This document shows, piece by piece, positions 7,895 to 16,496 of a stretch of DNA of 64,000 bases (the first letter of the stretch is position 1; each line of letters begins with the position of its first letter). Made by a program: the position numbers and the translations under genes. This stretch comes from Pseudomonas yamanorum. GTDB lineage: Bacteria > Pseudomonadota > Gammaproteobacteria > Pseudomonadales > Pseudomonadaceae. The notes under the pieces are model-generated. The model was not told the origin of the DNA. It worked only from the letters and a program-made list of their open reading frames with translations, and did not search any database. The stretch is from assembly GCF_013386765.1 (NCBI RefSeq), contig NZ_JACARE010000053.1, positions 25,210 to 89,209 on the forward strand, given 5' to 3'.

Positions 7895-9205
7895 ATGCAA
7901 GTTTCTGTTGAAAATACTTCTGCTCTTGAGCGCCGCATGAGCATCACCGTGCCGGCTGAGCGCATCGAGACTCAGGTCAACAAGCGTCTGCAGCAGACTG
8001 CCCAAAAGGCCAAGATTGCCGGCTTCCGTCCGGGCAAAGTGCCAATGAGCGTGATTCGTCAGCGTTATGAAGCTGATGCGCGCCAGGAAGCGGTAGGCGA
8101 CGTTATCCAGTCTTCCTTCTACGAAGCTGTGGTTGAGCAGAAGCTGAACCCGGCCGGCGCTCCTTCGGTTGAGCCGAAAGTGCTGGAAAAAGGCAAGGAC
8201 CTGGAATACGTCGCAACCTTCGAAGTGTTCCCTGAGTTCACCGTTGCCGGTTTCGAATCCATCGCTATCGAGCGCCTGAGCGCTGATGTAGCTGATTCGG
8301 ACCTGGACAACATGCTGGAAATCCTGCGCAAGCAGAACACCCGTTTTGAAGTGGCCGACCGCGCTGCCCAGAACGAAGACCAGCTGAACATCGATTTTGT
8401 TGGCAAGGTTGACGGCGAAGCATTCGCTGGCGGCTCCGCCAAGGGTACTCAGCTGGTGCTGGGCTCCAACCGCATGATCCCTGGTTTCGAAGACGGCCTG
8501 GTTGGCGCTAAAGCCGGCGAAGAGCGCGTTCTGAACCTGACCTTCCCGGCTGACTATCAGAACCTGGACCTGGCTGGCAAAACCGCCGAGTTCACCGTGA
8601 CCGTCAACACCGTTTCCGAGCCTAAGCTGCCAGAACTGAACGAAGAATTCTTCAACCAGTTCGGCATCAAGGAAACCGGCATCGAAGGTTTCCGCACCGA
8701 AGTTCGCAAGAACATGGAGCGTGAGCTGCGTCAGGCCATCAAATCCAAGGTCAAGAACCAGGTGATGGACGGTCTGCTGGCCGCCAACCCGATCGAAGTG
8801 CCGAAGGCCCTGCTGTCCAACGAAGTGGATCGTCTGCGCGTGCAGGCTGTTCAGCAGTTCGGTGGCAACATCAAGCCTGACCAACTGCCGGCCGAGCTGT
8901 TCGAAGAACAAGCCAAGCGCCGCGTTGTGCTGGGCCTGATCGTGGCTGAAGTGGTCAAGCAATTCGACCTCAAGCCTGACGAAAGCCGCGTTCGCGAAAT
9001 GATCCAGGAAATGGCTTCGGCCTACCAGGAGCCTGAGGCTGTTGTGTCCTGGTACTACAAGAACGACCAGCAGCTGAACGAAGTGCGTTCGGTTGTGCTG
9101 GAAGAGCAAGTTGTGGATACTGTTCTGCAGAAGGCTAAGGTGACCGATAAAGCGGTCTCTTACGAAGAAGCAGTCAAGCCGGCTGAAGCAGCACAAGCCG
9201 ACTGA
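7895..9205 (+). CDS. tig: Trigger factor, ribosome-associated chaperone
   Basis: Binds the ribosome exit tunnel via L23 and shelters nascent chains; also a peptidyl-prolyl isomerase. The 436-residue product has the N-terminal ribosome-binding signature (GFRPGKVPMSVIRQRY, about residues 44-59), the central FKBP-type PPIase domain (DFVGKVDGEAFAGG) and the long helical C-terminal domain. I choose ATG 7895 (MQVSVENTS), which has GAGGA 8 bases upstream and matches the family N-terminus; the frame is open 21 codons further upstream. It leads the tig-clpP-clpX-lon block conserved in gamma-proteobacteria. Confidence 0.97.
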   Translation: MQVSVENTSALERRMSITVPAERIETQVNKRLQQTAQKAKIAGFRPGKVPMSVIRQRYEADARQEAVGDVIQSSFYEAVVEQKLNPAGAPSVEPKVLEKGKDLEYVATFEVFPEFTVAGFESIAIERLSADVADSDLDNMLEILRKQNTRFEVADRAAQNEDQLNIDFVGKVDGEAFAGGSAKGTQLVLGSNRMIPGFEDGLVGAKAGEERVLNLTFPADYQNLDLAGKTAEFTVTVNTVSEPKLPELNEEFFNQFGIKETGIEGFRTEVRKNMERELRQAIKSKVKNQVMDGLLAANPIEVPKALLSNEVDRLRVQAVQQFGGNIKPDQLPAELFEEQAKRRVVLGLIVAEVVKQFDLKPDESRVREMIQEMASAYQEPEAVVSWYYKNDQQLNEVRSVVLEEQVVDTVLQKAKVTDKAVSYEEAVKPAEAAQAD

Positions 9206-9231
9206 TCGCTCAACTCGTTTGAAAATACACC

Positions 9232-9258
9232 CATAAGCCAGCCTCGCGCTGGCTTATG
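9232..9258 (+). terminator. Hairpin between tig and clpP
   Basis: Perfect 11-bp arms CATAAGCCAGC and GCTGGCTTATG with a 5-base loop, but no T run follows. It may attenuate or stabilise transcripts rather than fully terminate them. Confidence 0.55.
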
Positions 9259-9297
9259 CGTATTCAAGACATGACTATTTGGGAGTAACTGCAGAGC

Positions 9298-9933
9298 ATG
9301 TTCCGTAATTCGTATATTCAGCAGAACTCTGATATCCAGGCCGCTGGCGGCCTGGTCCCGATGGTTGTCGAGCAATCTGCTCGTGGCGAACGCGCCTATG
9401 ACATCTACTCGCGCCTGCTCAAGGAGCGAGTGATCTTTCTGGTTGGTCCGGTAGAGGACTACATGGCCAACCTGATCTGTGCGCAGCTGCTGTTCCTTGA
9501 AGCGGAAAACCCGGACAAGGACATCCATCTCTACATCAACTCCCCGGGCGGTTCGGTAACGGCTGGCATGTCGATCTACGACACCATGCAGTTCATCAAG
9601 CCGAACGTATCGACCACCTGTATCGGTCAGGCGTGCAGCATGGGTGCTTTCCTGCTGACCGCTGGTGCTGAGGGCAAGCGTTACTGCCTGCCGAACTCGC
9701 GCGTGATGATTCACCAGCCACTGGGCGGTTTCCAGGGCCAGGCATCGGACATCGAAATCCATGCCAAGGAAATCCTCTTCATTCGTGAGCGTCTCAACAC
9801 GCTGATGGCCAAACATAGCGGGCACACCCTGGAAGAGATCGAGCGCGACACCAACCGTGACAACTTCATGAGCGCCGAAGCCGCGCGTGAATACGGGTTG
9901 ATCGACGCAGTGATCGAAAAGCGCCCCGCTTAA
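9298..9933 (+). CDS. clpP: ATP-dependent Clp protease proteolytic subunit
   Basis: Barrel-forming serine peptidase (family S14) that degrades substrates fed by ClpX or ClpA. The 211-residue product carries the catalytic triad: Ser114 (GQACSMGAF), His139 (VMIHQPLGG) and Asp184 (IERDTNRD). The N-terminal propeptide and the SPGGSVTAGM oxyanion region are as usual. GGGAG about 12 bases before ATG 9298 is rather distant. It is followed by clpX after about 110 bases, in the common clpP-clpX arrangement. Confidence 0.97.
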   Translation: MFRNSYIQQNSDIQAAGGLVPMVVEQSARGERAYDIYSRLLKERVIFLVGPVEDYMANLICAQLLFLEAENPDKDIHLYINSPGGSVTAGMSIYDTMQFIKPNVSTTCIGQACSMGAFLLTAGAEGKRYCLPNSRVMIHQPLGGFQGQASDIEIHAKEILFIRERLNTLMAKHSGHTLEEIERDTNRDNFMSAEAAREYGLIDAVIEKRPA

Positions 9934-10045
9934 TATAAGCAGCTCAAAATAGGGCAGGTCGGCACGTCCGACCACCAGTGGGCTTGAAAAAGCCCTCAAT
10001 AGCCTTCATCTTGTGTTGCAAGCCTATCGGATTTGGATCGAACGA

Positions 10046-11329
10046 ATGACTGACACCCGCAACGGCGAGGACAACGGCAAGCTGCTCTATTGCTCCTTCT
10101 GTGGCAAAAGCCAGCATGAAGTGCGCAAGTTGATTGCCGGCCCCTCGGTGTTTATCTGCGACGAGTGCGTCGACCTGTGCAATGACATCATCCGCGAGGA
10201 GGTGCAGGAAGCCCAGGCCGAAAGCAGCGCGCATAAATTGCCTTCGCCTAAAGAAATCAGCGGCATCCTTGATCAGTATGTGATTGGTCAAGAGCGTGCA
10301 AAGAAGGTTCTGGCCGTAGCGGTGTACAACCACTACAAGCGTCTGAACCAGCGTGACAAGAAAAGTGACGACGTCGAGCTCGGCAAAAGCAACATCTTGC
10401 TGATCGGTCCTACAGGCTCGGGTAAAACCCTGCTTGCAGAAACCCTGGCTCGCCTGCTGAACGTTCCCTTCACCATCGCCGACGCAACCACTCTTACCGA
10501 GGCCGGTTACGTAGGTGAAGACGTCGAGAACATCATTCAAAAGCTGCTGCAGAAATGCGATTACGATGTGGAAAAGGCCCAGATGGGCATTGTCTACATC
10601 GATGAAATCGACAAGATTTCGCGCAAATCCGACAACCCGTCGATCACCCGGGACGTTTCCGGTGAAGGCGTGCAGCAGGCGCTGTTGAAACTGATCGAAG
10701 GTACTGTTGCTTCCGTACCGCCACAAGGCGGCCGCAAGCATCCACAGCAGGAATTCCTTCAGGTTGATACGCGCAATATCCTGTTCATCTGTGGCGGTGC
10801 GTTCTCCGGTCTGGAAAAGGTTATTCAAAACCGTTCCACCCGTGGCGGCATTGGTTTCAGTGCAGAAGTACGCAGCAAGGAAGAAGGCAAGAAAGTCGGT
10901 GAATCCCTGCGTGAAGTCGAGCCTGACGATTTGGTCAAGTTCGGTCTGATCCCGGAATTCGTTGGCCGTCTGCCAGTGCTGGCGACGTTGGACGAGTTGG
11001 ATGAGGCTGCGTTGATGCAGATCCTCACCGAGCCGAAAAACGCCCTGACCAAGCAATATGCCAAGCTGTTCGAGATGGAAGGTGTGGACCTCGAGTTCCG
11101 TGCTGACGCGCTCAAATCGGTGGCCAAGCGGGCGCTGGAGCGCAAGACCGGCGCCCGTGGTTTGCGCTCGATCCTCGAAGGCGTACTGCTCGACACCATG
11201 TACGAAATCCCCTCGCAGTCCGAGGTGAGTAAAGTGGTGATCGACGAAAGCGTTATAGAAGGCAAGTCCAAGCCACTGTATATCTACGAAAACAGTGAGC
11301 CGGCTGCCAAGGCTGCGCCAGACGCGTAA
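10046..11329 (+). CDS. clpX: ATP-dependent Clp protease ATPase subunit ClpX
   Basis: AAA+ unfoldase that recognises tagged proteins and threads them into ClpP. The 427-residue product has the N-terminal zinc-binding domain (Cys16, Cys19, Cys38, Cys41), Walker A GPTGSGKT, pore loop GYVGEDVE, Walker B IVYIDEIDK and the IGF loop (GGIGF) that docks on ClpP. ATG 10046 gives the standard N-terminus MTDTRNGEDNGK; the frame is open slightly upstream. A small GGGCTT/AAGCCC hairpin (9980-9995) lies in the clpP-clpX gap. Confidence 0.97.
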   Translation: MTDTRNGEDNGKLLYCSFCGKSQHEVRKLIAGPSVFICDECVDLCNDIIREEVQEAQAESSAHKLPSPKEISGILDQYVIGQERAKKVLAVAVYNHYKRLNQRDKKSDDVELGKSNILLIGPTGSGKTLLAETLARLLNVPFTIADATTLTEAGYVGEDVENIIQKLLQKCDYDVEKAQMGIVYIDEIDKISRKSDNPSITRDVSGEGVQQALLKLIEGTVASVPPQGGRKHPQQEFLQVDTRNILFICGGAFSGLEKVIQNRSTRGGIGFSAEVRSKEEGKKVGESLREVEPDDLVKFGLIPEFVGRLPVLATLDELDEAALMQILTEPKNALTKQYAKLFEMEGVDLEFRADALKSVAKRALERKTGARGLRSILEGVLLDTMYEIPSQSEVSKVVIDESVIEGKSKPLYIYENSEPAAKAAPDA

Positions 11330-11357
11330 GCGTTGCGTCGCTGAGCTGTACAAAATA

Positions 11358-11386
11358 AAGGGGCCTTAAGGGGCCCCTTTGTTTTT
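11358..11386 (+). terminator. clpX terminator
   Basis: AAAGGGGCC and GGCCCCTTT arms around a short loop, followed by GTTTTT. It separates clpX transcription from lon. Confidence 0.85.
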
Positions 11387-11411
11387 ACTGCGTTTAACTG
11401 ATGCCATTACG

Positions 11412-11440
11412 CTTGTTTTTTTTGCAGGCAGCCCCCATCT
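11412..11440 (+). promoter_or_regulatory. Heat-shock (sigma-32 type) promoter of lon
   Basis: CTTGTTT (11412-11418) and CCCCATCT (11433-11440) with a 14-base spacer match the RpoH consensus CTTGAAA-N13-17-CCCCATNT closely. It lies 40 bases before the lon start, just after the clpX terminator. Lon is a classical heat-shock gene. Confidence 0.75.
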
Positions 11441-11480
11441 TGGTTTCAAGCTTACTTTCATCTGTCATAGAGGCGAAATC

Positions 11481-13877
11481 ATGAAGACAACCATCGAATT
11501 GCCTCTCCTGCCGTTGCGTGATGTCGTCGTCTATCCGCACATGGTTATCCCGCTGTTCGTGGGGCGCGAGAAGTCTATCGAAGCCCTCGAGGCCGCGATG
11601 ACGGGCGACAAGCAGATCCTGCTGCTGGCCCAGAGAAATCCTGCTGACGATGATCCAGGCGAAGATGCCCTGTATCGCGTTGGTACCGTTGCAACTGTCC
11701 TGCAATTGCTCAAGCTGCCTGATGGTACCGTCAAGGTGCTGGTGGAAGGCGAGCAGCGCGGTGCGGTCGAACGCTTCATGGAAGTGGACGGCCATCTGCG
11801 TGCCGAAGTGGCGCTGATCGACGAAGTCGACGCCCCTGAGCGCGAATCCGAAGTGTTCGTGCGCAGCCTGCTGTCCCAGTTCGAGCAATACGTGCAACTG
11901 GGCAAGAAAGTCCCCGCAGAAGTCCTCTCGTCCCTCAACAGCATTGATGAGCCAAGCCGCCTGGTCGACACCATGGCCGCGCACATGGCGCTGAAGATCG
12001 AACAGAAGCAGGACATTCTCGAAATCATCGATTTGTCTGCCCGGGTCGAACACGTCCTGGCGCTGCTGGATGCCGAAATCGACCTGTTGCAGGTTGAGAA
12101 GCGCATTCGCGGCCGTGTCAAAAAGCAAATGGAGCGCAGCCAGCGCGAGTACTACCTGAATGAGCAGATGAAGGCCATTCAGAAAGAGCTGGGTGACAGC
12201 GAGGAAGGCCATAACGAAATCGAAGAGCTGAAAAAGCGCATCGATGCCGCCGGCCTGCCGAAAGACGCCTTGACCAAAGCCACTGCCGAGCTGAACAAGC
12301 TCAAGCAAATGTCGCCGATGTCGGCCGAAGCCACCGTGGTTCGTTCCTATATCGACTGGCTGGTGCAGGTGCCGTGGAAGGCCCAGACCAAAGTTCGCCT
12401 GGACCTGGCCCGCGCCGAAGACATTCTGGATGCCGATCACTACGGCCTCGAAGAAGTCAAAGAACGTATCCTCGAATACCTCGCCGTGCAAAAGCGCGTG
12501 AAGAAGATTCGCGGTCCGGTTTTGTGCCTGGTCGGTCCTCCTGGTGTGGGTAAAACCTCCCTGGCGGAGTCGATTGCCCACGCAACCAACCGTAAATTCG
12601 TGCGCATGGCCTTGGGCGGTGTGCGTGATGAAGCGGAAATTCGTGGCCATCGCCGGACTTACATCGGTTCGATGCCAGGAAGATTGATTCAAAAGATGAC
12701 AAAGGTGGGTGTGCGCAACCCGCTGTTCCTGCTCGATGAAATCGACAAAATGGGCAGCGACATGCGTGGCGATCCGGCCTCCGCTTTGCTGGAAGTGCTC
12801 GACCCCGAGCAGAACCACAATTTCAACGACCATTACCTGGAAGTCGACTACGACCTGTCCGACGTAATGTTCCTGTGCACCTCCAACTCGATGAATATTC
12901 CGCCAGCCTTGCTGGACCGGATGGAGGTGATTCGTCTGCCGGGTTACACCGAAGACGAGAAGATCAACATCGCCGTCAAATACCTCTCGCCCAAGCAGAT
13001 TGCGGCCAACGGCCTGAAAAAAGGCGAGATCGAATTTGATGCCGACGCGATCCGCGACATCATTCGTTTCTACACCCGCGAGGCCGGTGTACGGGGCCTT
13101 GAGCGTCAACTGGCGAAGATCTGCCGCAAGGCCGTGAAGGAACATGCGCTGGAAAAACGCTTCTCGGTGAAGGTCACCGCCGACCTGCTGGAACACTTCC
13201 TGGGCGTGCGTAAATTCCGCTACGGCCTGGCTGAGCAGCAGGACCAGGTGGGCCAGGTCACAGGCCTGGCGTGGACCCAGGTGGGCGGCGAGTTGCTGAC
13301 CATCGAAGCCGCCGTTATCCCGGGCAAGGGGCAACTGATCAAGACCGGTTCGTTGGGTGACGTGATGGTCGAATCCATCACTGCCGCGCAGACCGTGGTG
13401 CGCAGCCGCGCCAAGAGCCTGGGGATCCCCCTGGACTTCCACGAGAAGCACGACACCCACATCCACATGCCGGAAGGGGCGACGCCGAAAGACGGCCCTA
13501 GCGCAGGCGTAGGCATGTGCACGGCACTGGTATCAGCCCTCACCGGGATTCCGGTGCGTGCCGATGTGGCCATGACCGGTGAAATCACCCTGCGTGGCCA
13601 GGTACTGGCCATTGGTGGCCTCAAAGAGAAATTGCTGGCTGCACACCGCGGTGGTATCAAGACCGTGATCATTCCTGAAGAGAATGTTCGCGACTTGAAG
13701 GAGATTCCTGACAACATCAAGCAGGATCTGCAGATTAAACCGGTTAAATGGATTGACGAGGTCCTGCAAATTGCGCTGCAATACGCGCCGGAGCCCTTGC
13801 CGGATGTGGCTCCGGAGATAGTCGCGAAGGACGAAAAACGCGAGACTGACTCTAAGGAAAGAATTAGCACGCATTAA
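11481..13877 (+). CDS. lon: ATP-dependent protease Lon
   Basis: Cytosolic AAA+ serine protease (MEROPS S16) for damaged and regulatory proteins. The 798-residue product has the N-terminal LAN domain (ELPLLPLRDVVVYPHM), coiled-coil region, Walker A GPPGVGKTS, Walker B FLLDEIDKMG, and the catalytic Ser in PKDGPSAGVGM with its Lys further on. ATG 11481 is preceded by GAGGCG and gives the normal N-terminus; the open frame extends 34 codons upstream through the promoter, so that start is rejected. Followed by hupB, as in many gamma-proteobacteria. Confidence 0.97.
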   Translation: MKTTIELPLLPLRDVVVYPHMVIPLFVGREKSIEALEAAMTGDKQILLLAQRNPADDDPGEDALYRVGTVATVLQLLKLPDGTVKVLVEGEQRGAVERFMEVDGHLRAEVALIDEVDAPERESEVFVRSLLSQFEQYVQLGKKVPAEVLSSLNSIDEPSRLVDTMAAHMALKIEQKQDILEIIDLSARVEHVLALLDAEIDLLQVEKRIRGRVKKQMERSQREYYLNEQMKAIQKELGDSEEGHNEIEELKKRIDAAGLPKDALTKATAELNKLKQMSPMSAEATVVRSYIDWLVQVPWKAQTKVRLDLARAEDILDADHYGLEEVKERILEYLAVQKRVKKIRGPVLCLVGPPGVGKTSLAESIAHATNRKFVRMALGGVRDEAEIRGHRRTYIGSMPGRLIQKMTKVGVRNPLFLLDEIDKMGSDMRGDPASALLEVLDPEQNHNFNDHYLEVDYDLSDVMFLCTSNSMNIPPALLDRMEVIRLPGYTEDEKINIAVKYLSPKQIAANGLKKGEIEFDADAIRDIIRFYTREAGVRGLERQLAKICRKAVKEHALEKRFSVKVTADLLEHFLGVRKFRYGLAEQQDQVGQVTGLAWTQVGGELLTIEAAVIPGKGQLIKTGSLGDVMVESITAAQTVVRSRAKSLGIPLDFHEKHDTHIHMPEGATPKDGPSAGVGMCTALVSALTGIPVRADVAMTGEITLRGQVLAIGGLKEKLLAAHRGGIKTVIIPEENVRDLKEIPDNIKQDLQIKPVKWIDEVLQIALQYAPEPLPDVAPEIVAKDEKRETDSKERISTH

Positions 13878-13900
13878 TACGTTTAAGCCTGGGGGCTTCC

Positions 13901-13930
13901 TTGACAGCTTTTTAGAGCCCTTGTTATAAA
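13901..13930 (+). promoter_or_regulatory. Sigma-70 promoter of hupB
   Basis: TTGACA (13901-13906) and TATAAA (13925-13930), spacer 18 (17 if read as TTATAA). A near-consensus promoter about 95 bases before the hupB start, consistent with abundant HU expression. Confidence 0.8.
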
Positions 13931-14023
13931 GCGGCTCTTAAGTGTCTGTAGGCCATTCAGCACTGGTTTTTGCTTTCACCAAAAAACTTAGAATCATACT
14001 CAATAGATATAAGGGGACTTAGA

Positions 14024-14296
14024 GTGAACAAGTCGGAACTGATTGATGCTATCGCTGCATCTGCTGATATCCCGAAAGCCGCTGCTGGCCGTGCGCTGGA
14101 CGCAGTAATCGAATCCGTCACTGGCGCTCTCAAGGCCGGCGACTCTGTGGTACTGGTTGGTTTCGGTACTTTCTCTGTGACCGATCGTCCAGCTCGCACT
14201 GGCCGTAACCCACAGACTGGCAAGGCTCTGCAAATCGCCGCTGCCAAAAAACCAGGTTTCAAAGCCGGTAAAGCCCTGAAAGAAGCCGTTAACTAA
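14024..14296 (+). CDS. hupB: DNA-binding protein HU-beta
   Basis: Small nucleoid protein of 90 residues that bends DNA as a dimer. The signature GFGTFSVTDRPARTGRNPQT and the beta-arm proline are present. The start is GTG 14024, preceded by AAGGGGA, giving MNKSELIDAIAASADI, the normal HU start. Downstream lies a degenerate tRNA-like sequence and then ppiD. Confidence 0.96.
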   Translation: MNKSELIDAIAASADIPKAAAGRALDAVIESVTGALKAGDSVVLVGFGTFSVTDRPARTGRNPQTGKALQIAAAKKPGFKAGKALKEAVN

Positions 14297-14348
14297 GCTT
14301 CGTTCAAGCCTTACCCATCCGGGTCGGACGCAGGTCTGACCTGGCAGC

Positions 14349-14424
14349 GGAGCGGCAGCTGACCCAAGTATCCATCGGGTCGCCACGCCGGGGGTGTGGG
14401 TTCAAACCCCCGTCCGCTCCGCCA
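14349..14424 (+). pseudogene. tRNA-Asp-like element, degenerate cloverleaf
   Basis: A 76-base stretch that begins GGAGCGG and ends CCGCTCC-G-CCA: a perfect 7-bp acceptor stem with encoded CCA, the same ends as tRNA-Asp. The 3' half (CACGC.GGGGGT.....GGGTTC... CCCGTCCG) clearly follows tRNA-Asp. The anticodon stem keeps four of five pairs (TCGGG/GCCGG), but the loop is TCGCCAC, giving GCC where tRNA-Asp has GTC, and base 33 is C instead of T. The D arm cannot pair. The T stem pairs only with two G-U pairs and an 8-base loop. It may be a tRNA pseudogene or a tRNA-like RNA. It sits between hupB and ppiD. Confidence 0.65.
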
Positions 14425-14526
14425 GTTACGAGAAGGCGCATCCTCGGATGCGCCTTTCTTCTATCCGGACTCTACCCACGCTCCACGGTTGCCTAATTTT
14501 GAAGTTCAACCGTTTCTGGGGGACGC

Positions 14527-16401
14527 ATGCTGCAGAATATCAGGGACAATTCACAAGGCTGGATTGCCAAGACCATTATCGGGATCATCGTCGCATTGAT
14601 GGCGTTCACCGGTATCGAGGCTATTTTTCAGGCTTCGACCAACAACAAGCAGGACGTGGCCAAGGTCAACGGTGAAGAAATCACCCAAAGCGAACTGGGC
14701 CAGGCCGTCGACATGCAACGTCGTCAGCTGATGCAACAGCTGGGCAAGGACTTCGATGCTTCCTTGCTGGACGAAAAGCTGCTGCGCGACGCCGCCCTCA
14801 AAGGCCTGATCGATCGCAAGCTGTTGCTGCAAGGCGCCGCCGATTCGAAATTCGCTTTCTCCGAAGCAGCGCTGGATCAAGTGATCCTGCAGACACCGGA
14901 ATTCCAGGTGGATGGCCAGTTCAACGCCGAGCGTTTTGACCAGGTGATCCGTCAGCTGGGCTACAGCCGTATGCAATTTCGTCAGATGCTGAGCCAGGAA
15001 ATGCTGATCGGCCAGGTGCGTGCAGGCATTGCCGGCAGCGGTTTTGTCACCGATGCCGAAGTGCTGGCTTTTGCCCGTCTGGAAAAACAGACCCGCGATT
15101 TCGCCACCGTCAGCGTCAAGGCCAACCCTGCGGCGGTGAAACTCACCGACGACGAGGTCAAGGCTTACTACGACCAGCACGCCAAAGAGTTCATGACCCC
15201 GGACCAGGTGGTCATCGACTATCTGGAGCTGAAGAAGGCTTCCTTCTTCGACCAGGTCGCGGTCAAGGACGATGAGCTGCAAGCCCTCTATCAGAAAGAA
15301 ACCGCCAACCTCGCTGAACAGCGTCGCGCGGCGCACATCCTGATCGAAGTCAACGACAAGACCACTGACGAGCAGGCCAAGGCCAAGATCGAAGAGATCC
15401 AGGCACGCCTGGCCAAGGGCGAGAAGTTCGAAGCCCTGGCCAAAGAGTTCTCCCAGGATCCGGGTTCGGCGAACAACGGCGGTGACCTCGGTTTCGCGGG
15501 TCCTGGCGTCTACGACCCAGCCTTCGAAACAGCGCTGTACGCGCTGAACAAGGATCAGGTCTCGGCTCCGGTGCGTTCGAGCTTCGGCTGGCACCTGATC
15601 AAGCTGTTGGGCGTTGAAGCACCTGAAGTGCCAACGTTTGCCAGCCTGAAAGACAAGCTGACCCGCGAGCTCAAGACCCAACAGGTTGAACAGCGCTTCG
15701 TCGATGCCACCAAGCAACTGGAAGACGCTGCATTCGAAGCTTCCGACCTGGCCCAGCCGGCGTCGGACCTGAAGCTGACCGTGCACACCTCCGCGCCGTT
15801 TGGCCGTGAGGGTGGCGAAGGCATCGCTGCCAACCGTGCCGTGGTGACCGCTGCATTCAGCCCTGAAGTCCTGGATGAAGGTGCCAACAGCACCGCCATC
15901 GAGCTGGATCCGGAAACCATCGTGGTGCTGCGTGCCAAAGAGCACCTGAAGCCTACCCAGTTGCCGCTGGAAAGCGTTGCCACTGCCATCCGTGCCCAGT
16001 TGACCAAGGAGCGCGCAAGCGCTGCGGCGAAGACTCACGCGGACGAGCTGATTGCCAGCCTGCGTGATGGCAAGACACCGCTGAACCAGCCGGTTGATGG
16101 CCAGGCCTGGAAAGTCACCGAAGGGGCTACCCGTGGCCAGGAAGGCGTCGAGCCTGCCGTGCTGCAAGCCTTGTTCCGCATGCCTAAGCCTGCGGCCAAG
16201 GACAAGCCGACCTTCACCAGCGTGACCCTGCCAGACGGTAGCCTGATGATCGTGCGCTTGAACGCGGTCAATGAAGCCGCTGCACCGACCGATGACGAGA
16301 AGGCTCAGTATCGCCGCTTCCTCGCGTCCCGTGTCGGCCAGCAAGACTTCGCCGCCTATCGCAAGCAGTTGGAAACCAAGGCTGAGATCAAGAAGTTCTG
16401 A
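14527..16401 (+). CDS. ppiD: Periplasmic folding factor PpiD (parvulin type)
   Basis: Inner-membrane-anchored chaperone that helps outer-membrane and secreted proteins leave the Sec translocon. The 624-residue product has one N-terminal membrane segment (AKTIIGIIVALMAFTGIEAIF, about 14-34), a SurA-like chaperone region (about 36-230), a parvulin rotamase domain (RRAAHILIEV ... FSQDPGSANNGGDLGF, about 260-360) and a C-terminal helical region. Follows clpPX-lon-hupB as in E. coli. Start ATG 14527 gives the usual MLQNIRDNSQGW. Confidence 0.95.
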   Translation: MLQNIRDNSQGWIAKTIIGIIVALMAFTGIEAIFQASTNNKQDVAKVNGEEITQSELGQAVDMQRRQLMQQLGKDFDASLLDEKLLRDAALKGLIDRKLLLQGAADSKFAFSEAALDQVILQTPEFQVDGQFNAERFDQVIRQLGYSRMQFRQMLSQEMLIGQVRAGIAGSGFVTDAEVLAFARLEKQTRDFATVSVKANPAAVKLTDDEVKAYYDQHAKEFMTPDQVVIDYLELKKASFFDQVAVKDDELQALYQKETANLAEQRRAAHILIEVNDKTTDEQAKAKIEEIQARLAKGEKFEALAKEFSQDPGSANNGGDLGFAGPGVYDPAFETALYALNKDQVSAPVRSSFGWHLIKLLGVEAPEVPTFASLKDKLTRELKTQQVEQRFVDATKQLEDAAFEASDLAQPASDLKLTVHTSAPFGREGGEGIAANRAVVTAAFSPEVLDEGANSTAIELDPETIVVLRAKEHLKPTQLPLESVATAIRAQLTKERASAAAKTHADELIASLRDGKTPLNQPVDGQAWKVTEGATRGQEGVEPAVLQALFRMPKPAAKDKPTFTSVTLPDGSLMIVRLNAVNEAAAPTDDEKAQYRRFLASRVGQQDFAAYRKQLETKAEIKKF

Positions 16402-16420
16402 TCTCGTTACCAGCCTGAAT

Positions 16421-16456
16421 AAAAAGACCCCGGCCTGAAGAGGCCGGGGTCTTTTT
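16421..16456. terminator. ppiD terminator
   Basis: 16-bp arms AAAAAGACCCCGGCCT and AGGCCGGGGTCTTTTT with a 4-base loop and an extended T run. Very strong. Confidence 0.95.
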
Positions 16457-16496
16457 TTTACGTAATATTCAGGTAGGACGTTAAGGAGGCCAAACC

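Noticed and set aside
11394..13466. 690-codon minus-strand frame over lon
   Set aside because: Shadow of lon; no family match and composition typical of antisense frames.
14551..16344. 597-codon minus-strand frame over ppiD
   Set aside because: Antisense shadow; ppiD reads as a complete known protein.
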